Part shown: positions 1-6,952 of the stretch, piece after piece
Position numbering within the stretch: the first letter of the stretch is position 1
How the letters are laid out: every line of letters starts with the position of its first letter
Source: Chloroflexota bacterium
GTDB lineage: Bacteria > Chloroflexota > UBA6077 > JACCZL01
Direction: 5' to 3'
DNA: 16,701 bases
NCBI GenBank assembly: GCA_020845495.1
Contig: JADLFM010000055.1
Coordinates: 1-16,701, forward strand
Made by a program: the position numbers and the translations under genes
The notes under the pieces: generated by a model
Told to the model about the DNA's origin: nothing
What the model saw: only the letters and a program-made list of their open reading frames with translations
The model's database searches: none

Positions 1-16
1 CTATCTTTATATTCAC

Positions 17-832
17 ATGCCGGAGCGCGACTCCTATCACCTGCTGAATCCTGAACAGCGCAACATCCCATCGCGTGGGCCTGTACGCCTGGGCGGGACA
101 CGCCCGATGCGGCTGGCTCCCATCCTCGCGGTGGCCGATGCACGCGCCCTCCCGCTCCCCGACTCCTGTGTCGATCTGACGGTCACCAGTCCGCCCTACG
201 CGCTCGACATCGGCTACGTCGGCGGCGAGATCCGGGCTGATCGCTGGCCCAAGTTCATGGCCGCCTGGCTCGCCGAGGCGTTCCGCGTCACGAAGCCCCA
301 GGGCCGTCTCGCCCTGAACGTCCCGCTCGACACGACGAGGGGCGGCAAGCGCCCGACCTACGTCCAGGCCTGCTACGCGGCACTCGAGGTCGGCTGGACC
401 TACCAGGCGACCATCACCTGGCACGAGGGTCACACCTCAAAAGGCGACCGCTCGCTCGGGACGATCAACTCCTCTAGACGCCCCCACCCGATCGACTCAT
501 CGGAGATGGTCGTGCTGCTCTCGAAGGGCGCCTGGGGGCCGTCATCGGCCAACCGAGATGACATCACGCCGGCCGAGTGGCAGCTCTACGGTCGCGGCCC
601 CTGGCGTTTTCCTGGCGAGCCGCGACGTCCGGGCGGGCACCCGGCCCCGTTCCCCGAGGAGCTGCCGTACCGGCTGATCCGCTACCTCTCCCGCGTGGGC
701 GACGTCGTCCTCGACCCGTTCGTCGGCAGCGGCACGACCACGGCGGTGGCCCACCGCCTCAGGCGCAGGGCGATCGGCTTCGACCTGGCGCCAGCGTACG
801 TCGTGATGGCCCGGCAGCGAATGTTGAGCTGA
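17..832 (+). CDS. Beta-class DNA methyltransferase (N4-cytosine/N6-adenine)
   Basis: This 271-aa protein should transfer a methyl group from S-adenosylmethionine to an exocyclic amino group of cytosine (N4) or adenine (N6). The catalytic motif IV is TSPPY at residues 57-61. The AdoMet-binding motif I, DPFVGSGTT, comes after it at residues 233-241. Motif IV before motif I is the beta-class arrangement, and the spacing and length fit the N6_N4_Mtase family. The FPEELPYRLI stretch just before motif I is also typical. No restriction endonuclease or specificity subunit is visible, so it is either an orphan or its partner lies upstream of the window. The ATG at 17 has no Shine-Dalgarno sequence and lies a few bases after AT-rich DNA (TATATT at 8-13), so the message may be leaderless. 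An internal ATG at 107 (residue 31) is an alternative start. The target sequence cannot be read from the protein. Confidence 0.9.
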   Translation: MPERDSYHLLNPEQRNIPSRGPVRLGGTRPMRLAPILAVADARALPLPDSCVDLTVTSPPYALDIGYVGGEIRADRWPKFMAAWLAEAFRVTKPQGRLALNVPLDTTRGGKRPTYVQACYAALEVGWTYQATITWHEGHTSKGDRSLGTINSSRRPHPIDSSEMVVLLSKGAWGPSSANRDDITPAEWQLYGRGPWRFPGEPRRPGGHPAPFPEELPYRLIRYLSRVGDVVLDPFVGSGTTTAVAHRLRRRAIGFDLAPAYVVMARQRMLS

Positions 833-881
833 GCCTGAACAGACCTAGCTCATTCCGTCGGTGGCGTATCTAGCTGACACC

Positions 882-910
882 GTGACGATCCGAGAAGAGC
901 CAGCTATCCT
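882..910 (+). promoter_or_regulatory. Candidate promoter of the XRE-metallopeptidase unit
   Basis: A GTGACG -35-like hexamer (882-887) is separated by 17 bases from a TATCCT -10-like hexamer (905-910). The predicted start near 916-918 falls inside the GCAGATCCGC element at 914-923. The match to consensus is moderate. Confidence 0.35.
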
Positions 911-913
911 TAC

Positions 914-923
914 GCAGATCCGC
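914..923 (+). promoter_or_regulatory. Candidate operator element GCAGATCCGC
   Basis: This decamer sits just downstream of the candidate -10 box of the XRE gene, at the expected transcription start. It matches 9 of 10 bases of GCAGATCAGC at 2039-2048, which has a similar position relative to the -10 box upstream of the DUF2188 gene. The palindrome TGATCA follows at 924-929. Binding by the XRE protein is inference only. Confidence 0.25.
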
Positions 924-949
924 TGATCAACGGACTCTGGAGTCGTCAC

Positions 950-1264
950 ATGAACCTGGGCCAGTACATCGCGGGTGAGCGCAAGAAGCTCGGCCTGAGC
1001 CAGAAAGATCTCGCCGCTCGCATCAAGAAGGAGGATGGCACATCGATCTCGCCCCAGTACCTGAACGACATCGAGCTTGGTCGCCGTCATCCCACGTCCG
1101 ATTACCTGCTCGAGCAGTTCGCCATGCACCTGAACGTCGAGCCGGACTACCTGTACTGGCTCGCCGGCCAGCTCCCGCCCAATGCGCGCGACGGCACTCA
1201 CAGGCCGCCCGAGATCGTCCACCGAGCGTTCCAGGCATTCAGACGAACCATCCAGGAGCAGTAA
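950..1264 (+). CDS. XRE-family HTH regulator (CapH-like position)
   Basis: This small DNA-binding protein (104 aa) has an N-terminal XRE/Cro-type helix-turn-helix, roughly residues 5-68. The segment reads RKKLGLSQKDLAARI, then SPQYLNDIELGRR, the recognition-helix region, then HPTSDYLLEQFA. No other domain is visible. A GGAG ribosome site (939-942) lies 7 bases before the ATG. Only 4 bases separate its stop from the GTG of the metallopeptidase gene, so the two are very probably co-transcribed. HTH/ImmA-type pairs act as a repressor and the protease that inactivates it. The CapH/CapP pair beside CBASS operons is one such case, and that is the most attractive reading here because a CBASS operon starts about 1.2 kb downstream. 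Orthology to CapH cannot be shown from sequence reading alone. A toxin-antitoxin or prophage repressor origin is the alternative. Confidence 0.85.
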   Translation: MNLGQYIAGERKKLGLSQKDLAARIKKEDGTSISPQYLNDIELGRRHPTSDYLLEQFAMHLNVEPDYLYWLAGQLPPNARDGTHRPPEIVHRAFQAFRRTIQEQ

Positions 1265-1268
1265 ACCT

Positions 1269-1985
1269 GTGCGCTGGCTGCCCGACCCAACCGGCCGTTT
1301 CACGCAACGGCCGTACTACGACCAGGGTGAGCTTGACGTCATCTGCGAGGGTGTCATCACAGACTTCCTAATTGCGCGCCATGGCCGCGTCAGCTTCCCG
1401 ATCGACACGAACGATCTGACCGTCCTGCTCGAGCGCGACGCCGAGCACCTCGACCTCTATGCTGACTTGAGCGAAGAACATGGCGATGTCGAGGGCGTGA
1501 CGGACTTCTACCCGGGACAGAAGCCGCGCGTCCGCATCGCATCGACACTGTCCGAGGACCCCCGACGTGAGCACCGGCTCCGGACCACCCTGACCCACGA
1601 GTACGGCCACGTTCACCTGCACAACTTCCTGTACAGTCTCGAGCGCCCACGCCCGATGTTCGCCGAGTTCACGCCGCTCCTGTCGCCGACCTGTAAGCGC
1701 GAAACGATGCTTCAGGCGCCAAAGTCAGACTGGATGGAATGGCAGGCGGGCTACGCCTGTGGGTCGCTCCTCATACCGATCACCGCCTTGCGCGATCTCA
1801 TGCGCGACCTGACCGTCGAGCTGGGGCTCTATGGCAGCCCGACGGCCGATTCGTCAGACGGACAGGCCGTGATGGGAGCGGTAAGCCGGCGGTTTCAGGT
1901 TTCGGTGGACGCCGCTCGAGTCCGCTTGAGCCAGCTCAATTACCTGACCATGGGCCACCGCACCGCGATCCTCCATTTCGACTGA
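1269..1985 (+). CDS. ImmA/IrrE-family zinc metallopeptidase (CapP-like)
   Basis: This is a 238-aa protease of the ImmA/IrrE (Peptidase_M78, DUF955) type. The zinc-binding HExxH motif is HEYGH at residues 110-114. The probable third ligand is Glu157, in the family pattern E-x-QA-x(3)-C-x(2)-LLIP (residues 157-170). Such proteases cleave or inactivate HTH repressors; in CapH/CapP systems the protease responds to DNA damage. An ATG at 1182 is in frame but lies deep inside the XRE gene. The GTG at 1269 is preferred because it follows the XRE stop by 4 bases and has AGGAG (1254-1258) 10 bases upstream. The expected substrate is the XRE protein encoded just before it. The C-terminal part (about 185-238) looks helical and has no recognisable extra domain. 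Confidence 0.85.
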   Translation: MRWLPDPTGRFTQRPYYDQGELDVICEGVITDFLIARHGRVSFPIDTNDLTVLLERDAEHLDLYADLSEEHGDVEGVTDFYPGQKPRVRIASTLSEDPRREHRLRTTLTHEYGHVHLHNFLYSLERPRPMFAEFTPLLSPTCKRETMLQAPKSDWMEWQAGYACGSLLIPITALRDLMRDLTVELGLYGSPTADSSDGQAVMGAVSRRFQVSVDAARVRLSQLNYLTMGHRTAILHFD

Positions 1986-2022
1986 CTGACGGCTTGCCAA
2001 CCGGACGAGTTGTTGCATCCTG

Positions 2023-2028
2023 TATAAT
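2023..2028 (+). promoter_or_regulatory. Perfect TATAAT -10 box upstream of the DUF2188 gene
   Basis: A consensus TATAAT lies 38 bp after the metallopeptidase stop. No good -35 sits at 16-18 bp, and TTGCCA at 1994-1999 is too far at 23 bp. An exact -10 box stands out in this GC-rich DNA. It could be activator-dependent and may also feed the CBASS operon. Confidence 0.4.
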
Positions 2029-2038
2029 ATGCTCATCC

Positions 2039-2062
2039 GCAGATCAGCCAATCAGCAGATCA
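2039..2062 (+). repeat. Direct repeat GCAGATCA x2 with 16-bp period
   Basis: GCAGATCA occurs at 2039-2046 and again at 2055-2062, between the TATAAT box and the ribosome site of the DUF2188 gene. A nested inverted repeat, TCAGCCA (2044-2050) with TGGCTGA (2065-2071), could fold as a leader hairpin. The layout resembles an operator. The first copy extends to GCAGATCAGC, close to the element at 914-923. Confidence 0.35.
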
Positions 2063-2098
2063 CCTGGCTGACACAGCGAGATCCTGGAGGCAATCCCC

Positions 2099-2347
2099 AT
2101 GAGCAGGCGAAACGAGCGACACATCGTCCCGAACCCCGGCGGTGGCTGGGACGTCAAGAAGCCAGGCGCTGAGCGCGCCAGCGGCCACTTCGACACCCAG
2201 GCTGAAGCTGAGACTCGGGCCAAGGAGATCCTCGGCCGCTCGGGTGGCGGCGAGGCCGTGATCCACCGGCCCGATGGCCGCATTCGGGATTCGGACACTG
2301 TGGCACCCGGGAACGACCCGAGCCCGCCGACCGATCGCAAGCACTGA
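2099..2347 (+). CDS. DUF2188-like small protein
   Basis: This 82-aa protein matches the DUF2188 pattern as remembered: an N-terminal VPNPGGGWDVKKPGA, then an SGHFDTQAEAETRAKEI helix, then a GGGEAVIHRPDGRIRDSDT end (roughly residues 10-68). The biochemical role of this family is unknown. The C-terminal tail after residue 68 is rich in proline and charged residues and probably disordered. GGAGG (2086-2090) lies 8 bases before the ATG, a strong ribosome site. The gene sits alone between the HTH/peptidase pair and the CBASS operon, with its own TATAAT box, and about 120 bp separate it from the CD-NTase. It may be an ordinary passenger or a defence-island accessory; nothing in the sequence decides this. 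Confidence 0.8.
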   Translation: MSRRNERHIVPNPGGGWDVKKPGAERASGHFDTQAEAETRAKEILGRSGGGEAVIHRPDGRIRDSDTVAPGNDPSPPTDRKH

Positions 2348-2388
2348 CGATCAATGCGTCGATATCGCCGCCAGTCGAACGTGCGTTC

Positions 2389-2394
2389 TATAAT
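2389..2394 (+). promoter_or_regulatory. TATAAT -10 box upstream of the CBASS operon
   Basis: An exact TATAAT lies about 77 bp before the TTG start of the CD-NTase gene. No recognisable -35 is found at 16-18 bp (the DNA there is GC-rich). A perfect 10-bp palindrome, TCAGCGCTGA, lies at 2429-2438 in the predicted leader and could be a regulator site. Confidence 0.4.
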
Positions 2395-2459
2395 CACATC
2401 TGGGACGGCGTCTCGAGCCCGGACCGCTTCAGCGCTGAGTGGCCGAGCTGTTCTTTGAC

Positions 2460-2466
2460 GGAGGAG
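2460..2466 (+). promoter_or_regulatory. Strong Shine-Dalgarno deciding a TTG start
   Basis: GGAGGAG ends 4 bases before TTG at 2471-2473. No ATG or GTG start fits the frame with comparable spacing, so this site supports the TTG as the true initiation codon of the CD-NTase. Confidence 0.7.
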
Positions 2467-2470
2467 TGAC

Positions 2471-3526
2471 TTGGCCAACGTCCAGCCGCAGTTCGACCAG
2501 TTCCACGAGGCGATCAGGCTCAGGCGGTTCGTCGAGAACCAGACCCTGCGCGAGAAGCGCGACATCATCCGCGAGAAGCTCTGCGAGCGGCTACCGGGCG
2601 TCTTCGAGCGCCACAACGAAGTGTGCCCGCCCTTCTACTTCCGGGATCAGGGTAGCTACGAGATGGGCACCGGGACCAAACCGCTCAACGGCGACTTCGA
2701 CATCGATCAGGGCCTGTACTTCGAGGTCAGCACGACAACGTACCCGGACCCGGTCGTCCTGAAGCAGCGCGTGTTCGAGGCGCTTGAGGGGCACACCAAG
2801 GACGTGCGGATCAGACGGTCCTGCGTCACTGTCTTCTACCAGCGTGACCAGGAGCCGATCTACCACGTCGATATCGCCGTCTACGCTGACGGATCTTTGG
2901 AGACGGACGGCAAGGCCCGCCTGGCGAAGGGGCGGGAGCATTCCGCGCCCGAGTATCGCTTCTGGGAAGTTTCGAACCCACAGGGGCTGACCGAGAAGAT
3001 CTTCGCCCGGTTCGAGGGACCGGCCCGGCGTCAGTTCCGGCACGACGTCCGCTATCTGAAGCGCTGGAGGGACGAGAATTTCTCCAGCTCGGGGTACGCC
3101 GCGCCGTTGGGCATCGGCCTGACGATCATGGCGTACGACGACTTCCATCCCACGTTCAGCGACCCGTTCGCTGGGACGCCCAACGACCTCGAAGCGCTCC
3201 GCACCCTGATTGCTGCGTCGCTCGCGAAGTTCCGCGACGTGTGGGATCCTGAGACACAGACGTGGGCACGCCGTTTGACGGTCAAGCTGCCGGTCGAGCC
3301 GTGGAACGATCTCTTCGAGCGCATGACCAACGCCCAGATGGTGGACTTCGAAGGTAAGCTGAAGACGCTGTTGGCCGCGCTCGAGGCGGCGGCGCGCGCG
3401 GTCGATCCGGTCGAGGCATGTACCGTCCTGCAGCAGGTCTTCGGGCAGGACTTCCCGATCCCGCCTCGCGAGGAGACCGCGAAGCGACAGCCGCGGGCGA
3501 TCATCTCGTCGAGCAGCAGCGCGTAG
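2471..3526 (+). CDS. CD-NTase (cGAS/DncV-like nucleotidyltransferase)
   Basis: This 351-aa cytosolic enzyme should make a cyclic di- or trinucleotide alarm signal on phage infection. The nucleotidyltransferase signature is clear. A QGSYEMGT segment carries Gly61-Ser62. The acidic DFDID follows at residues 75-79, and a third acidic residue, Asp134, sits in HVDIAVY. These match the GS...DxD...D active site of CD-NTases and the length fits. An alpha-helical C-terminal half follows. The protein ends in a serine-rich flexible tail finishing in Ala351. In type II CBASS the C-terminal residue is what Cap2 conjugates to targets, and Ala is a known terminal residue in this role. The clade and the product nucleotide cannot be told without alignment. 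The TTG start is chosen for its GGAGGAG site. The stop is 5 bases from the cap2 start. Confidence 0.93.
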   Translation: MANVQPQFDQFHEAIRLRRFVENQTLREKRDIIREKLCERLPGVFERHNEVCPPFYFRDQGSYEMGTGTKPLNGDFDIDQGLYFEVSTTTYPDPVVLKQRVFEALEGHTKDVRIRRSCVTVFYQRDQEPIYHVDIAVYADGSLETDGKARLAKGREHSAPEYRFWEVSNPQGLTEKIFARFEGPARRQFRHDVRYLKRWRDENFSSSGYAAPLGIGLTIMAYDDFHPTFSDPFAGTPNDLEALRTLIAASLAKFRDVWDPETQTWARRLTVKLPVEPWNDLFERMTNAQMVDFEGKLKTLLAALEAAARAVDPVEACTVLQQVFGQDFPIPPREETAKRQPRAIISSSSSA

Positions 3527-3531
3527 CCCAC

Positions 3532-5280
3532 GTGCTCGACCCGAACCGATTCGACGAAGTCTTCCGCCAGGCGGAGGACCTCGGTCTTGTCAGTCAACCG
3601 CGCCGTGTCGACGCCACCGAATTCGGTGGCGTCGCAGCACTCGAGGGCGAGGTCGATGTCGAAGGGCGACGGGCCACGCTCTGCCTCGTCCTGGACACTG
3701 GTTTCCCGCTCAAGCTGCCCCGCTTCTTCCTGCGGCCGCCGGATGTGCTCGGCCTGCTGCCGCACGTCGATCGCAAGGGCACGGTGTGCTTCAGCGACTC
3801 CGAAGGCATCGTGCTGGATCGGCGGAACCCGCTACAGATCATCGAGGAGGCGTTCGAGCGAGCAATGGCCGTCCTCGCCGACGGCGTAGCGGGCCGGAAC
3901 CGGGCGGATTTCGGTGCGGAGATCGAGGCGTACTGGCGGGACATCACCGGTGTTGAGACCGCGTGCTCGATGCTCAACCCAGGCGACGAGGCGTGTCGGC
4001 TGGTCGTAGCGATCGGTCAGATCGAGGAGAATCGCCGCCTCTACATTGCCCGTGACGAAGGTGATCTTGCCGCGTACTGCAACGGGAAACCCCTGAACGG
4101 GACGTTCACGCTCCAGCGCGGTCTCTTCCTCCCGCTCGAGTCTGGAACGCCGCTCATTCCCCCGCCGTCGATCGGGCCATTCTGGACGGTGGAGGAAGCC
4201 CGCCGCATCTTGCTCGGTGGACTTTCTGACGCGAACCGCCGCCGGCTCAGAAAGCTGATCAAGCGACGTGCGCGGATCAAGGAGTACGTCGTCGCCAGCT
4301 TGCCGCATCCTTCGGGGGGAGCAGCCCTTTTCGGGTTCCGTTTCGACAATCCCGGCAAGCGCCATCCGCTTGCCGAGGGAAAGGCGGAGGGTCAGGTTCG
4401 GCCGCTCCGGCTGTTGCGGCGCGACCGGTCGTATCTCGTCGAGCGCGGCGGGGGTGACGCGGGGCTTACCAGGAAGCGGGTCCTCCTCGCCGGTTGCGGT
4501 GCGGTAGGGGGTCATCTCGCCTTCGAGTTGGCGCGCGCGGGAGTCCTCGACATCACACTCGTCGATCCAGACATGCTGGCACCGGAGAACTCGTTCCGCC
4601 ACGTGCTCGGTAGGCGACACTGGGGGCAGTTCAAAGCTCAAGCACTCAAGCACGAGATCGAGGCGGACTTGCCGTACACGCGGGTCGCGTGTCACACCGT
4701 GACGATCGAGCAGGCTGTGCTTGATCGAGCGATCAACCTCGCCGACTACGACCTGATCGTCCTTGCTCTCGGCAATCCGACCATCGAGCTTCAGATCAAC
4801 GAGCACCTGCACGAGATCCAGAAGGGTCCGCCCCTGCTGGTGACCTGGGTCGAGCCACTGGGAATCGGCGGCCACACCCTCTTGACCGGCGAGACGCACG
4901 ACGGAGGGTGCTTTGAATGTCTCTACACGCAGACGGACGGCGAGGCATCCTTCGTCGAGAACCGGGCGGCGTTCGCCGCTCCCGGCCAGTCGTTCGGTCG
5001 GGATATCTCCGGCTGCGGGACGCTCTACACACCCTACGGCTCCGCCGATGCGGTCCGCACCGCCGTGATGGCCACTCGTCTCGCCATCGATGCACTGACC
5101 GGCAGAGAGCTCGGCAGTCCCCTCCTCTCCTGGAAGGGCGACCCTGATGCATTCCAGGCTGCCGGGTTCCGCCTGGCGCCGCGTTTCTCCCTGAGCGAAT
5201 CGGCGCTGGCCGAGACGCAGTACGCCTATCGCAACATCGGGTGTCGCGTCTGCAGCCCCGAAGTCCGCCAGCAACCGTGA
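3532..5280 (+). CDS. cap2: Cap2: E2-E1 ubiquitin-like conjugation enzyme
   Basis: This 582-aa protein fuses an N-terminal E2-like domain to a C-terminal E1/ThiF-like adenylation domain. Cap2 activates the C-terminus of its CD-NTase and conjugates it to cellular targets, which primes signal synthesis. In the E2 part (about 1-150) the candidate catalytic residue is Cys86, in the segment DRKGTVCFSDSEG. In the E1 part the ATP-binding loop GCGAVGG is at 321-327, followed by the acidic DPD motif in ITLVDPDML. The E1 catalytic Cys is probably Cys495 in SGCGTLYTPYG. Two CxxC pairs, Cys460/Cys463 and Cys571/Cys574, look like a structural zinc site. An in-frame ATG at 3418 lies inside the CD-NTase gene. 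The GTG at 3532 is preferred because it follows the upstream stop by 5 bases. It has no strong ribosome site, so translation is probably coupled. Confidence 0.93.
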   Translation: MLDPNRFDEVFRQAEDLGLVSQPRRVDATEFGGVAALEGEVDVEGRRATLCLVLDTGFPLKLPRFFLRPPDVLGLLPHVDRKGTVCFSDSEGIVLDRRNPLQIIEEAFERAMAVLADGVAGRNRADFGAEIEAYWRDITGVETACSMLNPGDEACRLVVAIGQIEENRRLYIARDEGDLAAYCNGKPLNGTFTLQRGLFLPLESGTPLIPPPSIGPFWTVEEARRILLGGLSDANRRRLRKLIKRRARIKEYVVASLPHPSGGAALFGFRFDNPGKRHPLAEGKAEGQVRPLRLLRRDRSYLVERGGGDAGLTRKRVLLAGCGAVGGHLAFELARAGVLDITLVDPDMLAPENSFRHVLGRRHWGQFKAQALKHEIEADLPYTRVACHTVTIEQAVLDRAINLADYDLIVLALGNPTIELQINEHLHEIQKGPPLLVTWVEPLGIGGHTLLTGETHDGGCFECLYTQTDGEASFVENRAAFAAPGQSFGRDISGCGTLYTPYGSADAVRTAVMATRLAIDALTGRELGSPLLSWKGDPDAFQAAGFRLAPRFSLSESALAETQYAYRNIGCRVCSPEVRQQP

Positions 5281-5792
5281 AGCAGTTCGGACCGTCTGTC
5301 GATCACCTGATCTTCGCTCGCCCCAACGGGGGGCGTGTCCAGATAGGAGCAGCGCCCCTGGCCGCTCTCGTCGCCCACATCCAGGACGAGCCTGCCAAGC
5401 CTGAGGCGGGCGGCGTGCTGCTGGGGCGACACATTCGAGACAGCAACGATATCGTCGTGGACGGCGTCACGACGCCGATGGCTGGTGACCGGCGAACCCG
5501 TCGACGTTTTCGTCGAGGAAAAAAGCGACACCAGGCGGCGATCGACGAGGCGTGGCGCGTGAGCAACGGCACCAGCACTTATCTCGGCGAATGGCACAGC
5601 CATCCCGAGCCACTCCCGACTCCTTCTCTCATCGATCGGCTCGACTGGGGGCGGAAGATCCTGTTCGACCGACACGCCGACCCGATTTTCTTCGTGATCG
5701 TTGGGATCTCCGAGATCCGCGTGTGGGAGGGCCGCCGGAACGGCATCCCGACACAGCTCCCCCATCTGACGGAGGACGAAGCCGCGCTATGA
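5277..5792 (+). CDS. cap3: Cap3: JAMM-family deconjugating peptidase
   Basis: This 171-aa zinc isopeptidase should cleave the CD-NTase off its targets and so reverse Cap2. The full JAMM signature is present: Glu43 in PEAGGVLLG, then His107-Ser108-His109, seven residues, Ser117, two residues and Asp120. The length is typical of a single-domain JAB protein. An earlier in-frame ATG (5241) lies within cap2. The GTG at 5277 is preferred because it forms a GTGA overlap with the cap2 stop, which suggests coupled translation. A basic stretch around residues 71-86 (RRTRRRFRRGKKR) is notable and may be a loop that contacts a partner or nucleic acid; that is inference. The gene order cap2-cap3 is the standard type II CBASS order. 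Confidence 0.93.
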   Translation: MKQFGPSVDHLIFARPNGGRVQIGAAPLAALVAHIQDEPAKPEAGGVLLGRHIRDSNDIVVDGVTTPMAGDRRTRRRFRRGKKRHQAAIDEAWRVSNGTSTYLGEWHSHPEPLPTPSLIDRLDWGRKILFDRHADPIFFVIVGISEIRVWEGRRNGIPTQLPHLTEDEAAL

Positions 5793-6952
5793 GCACGCCA
5801 CGACCGAACATCCCGCTCGCGACGAAGCTGGAGCTATGGGCAAAGGCAGCCGGCCGCTGCGAGTTTCGGGGATGCAACAAACTCATCTACAAGGATGACC
5901 TGACCCAGAAGAAGTCTAACCTCGGCAAGATCTCGCACATCGTGGCGTTCAGCCCCAACGGCCCCCGGGGCCATCCTACCCGGTCGAAGCTGCTGGAGAT
6001 CGACATCGACAACCTCATCCTGACGTGCCACGACCACGGTAAGATTGTCGATGACCCAGGCCGTGTGTCCGAATACCCCGAGGAGCTGCTCGTAGAGTTC
6101 AAGCTCGAGCACGAGGCCCGCGTGCGGCTACTCACCGAGAGCAAGGAGGACGCCCAGACGCACGTCCTCATCGTGCAGGCGACGATCGACGGGAGCCAGG
6201 TTGACATCAGCGAGACAGACGTCTTCCGTGCGATCCTGCCCAGGTACTCGGCCGAAGAGACGGCATACCGCATCGATCTGAGCAGCTCCAGGATCCACGC
6301 TACGAAGCAGCAGGTTTTCGAGGTGTTGGCGGGCGCGCTCGACGGGGAGATCCGGTCGATGCTGAAGAGCAAGACCTGGGGGCCGAAGATCAGGAGGCTG
6401 TCAGTCTTCGCCCTGGCACCGATCCCGCTGCTGGTGTACCTGGGCCGCCTCTTGGGAGATATCCAGTGCATCGACCTCTATCAGCGGCACCGGGGCAAGC
6501 AGGATTGGACATGGCAACCCGACGAGACCCTGGCGGAGTTCTATGACATCTTGCACCCCTCGGCGAGCGATGATGGGGAGCGCCCGATCGCGCTCCTGAT
6601 CTCGATCAGCGAACCGATCAGGCACGAGGAGGTCACGGCAATCTTCGGCCAGGAACCGCTCATCCACGAGATCAAAGCCAGGAGCCCGGGCCGCGATTTC
6701 CTCCAGACGCGGACACGGCTGGAGGCTTTCGGCCTGGCGGTTCGACAGATGCTCGATCAACTCCGAAAAACGTACGGTCATCATCGCCAGGTCCATCTGT
6801 TCGTGGCTGCGCCAGCGCCGGCCGCCATCGAGATCGGCCGCAACCTGAAAGGGCACGACCCGGCCTTCCTGGTGTACGAGTACCGCAAGGCCGAACGGAC
6901 CTTCTTCCACGCACTGACCGTCAACAACGGAGATCGGGACGGGGCGACGTGA
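5789..6952 (+). CDS. cap5: Cap5: HNH endonuclease-SAVED effector
   Basis: This 387-aa effector should destroy DNA when its SAVED domain binds the cyclic nucleotide. The N-terminal HNH domain (about 10-115) shows a zinc-type pair Cys24/Cys29, catalytic His50 in KISHIVAF, Asn75 in DNLILTC, then Cys80 with His81/His83 in CHDHGKIVDD. The rest (about 125-387) is a SAVED domain, the CARF-like sensor of Cap4/Cap5 effectors; it shows the hydrophobic-strand pattern of that family. The total length matches Cap5 proteins. Cap5 is inactive until ligand drives oligomerisation, then it degrades DNA non-specifically and kills the infected cell. The ATG at 5789 makes an ATGA overlap with the cap3 stop, and GGAGG lies at 5771-5775. 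The in-frame ATG at 5552 inside cap3 is rejected. Confidence 0.93.
   Translation: MSTPRPNIPLATKLELWAKAAGRCEFRGCNKLIYKDDLTQKKSNLGKISHIVAFSPNGPRGHPTRSKLLEIDIDNLILTCHDHGKIVDDPGRVSEYPEELLVEFKLEHEARVRLLTESKEDAQTHVLIVQATIDGSQVDISETDVFRAILPRYSAEETAYRIDLSSSRIHATKQQVFEVLAGALDGEIRSMLKSKTWGPKIRRLSVFALAPIPLLVYLGRLLGDIQCIDLYQRHRGKQDWTWQPDETLAEFYDILHPSASDDGERPIALLISISEPIRHEEVTAIFGQEPLIHEIKARSPGRDFLQTRTRLEAFGLAVRQMLDQLRKTYGHHRQVHLFVAAPAPAAIEIGRNLKGHDPAFLVYEYRKAERTFFHALTVNNGDRDGAT

Noticed and set aside
3418..3531. Upstream in-frame ATG for Cap2
   Set aside because: It would overlap the CD-NTase by over 100 bases and adds low-complexity residues. GTG at 3532 directly follows the CD-NTase stop.
3832..5274. 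Long open frame (480 codons) on the - strand across cap2
   Set aside because: It lies fully antisense to cap2, which has clear E2/E1 motifs. The translation is low-complexity and has no recognisable domain; it is a GC-rich shadow.
5552..5788. Upstream in-frame ATG for Cap5
   Set aside because: It would lie inside cap3 and add 79 Arg/Pro-rich residues. The ATGA junction at 5789 with GGAGG upstream gives the normal Cap5 length.
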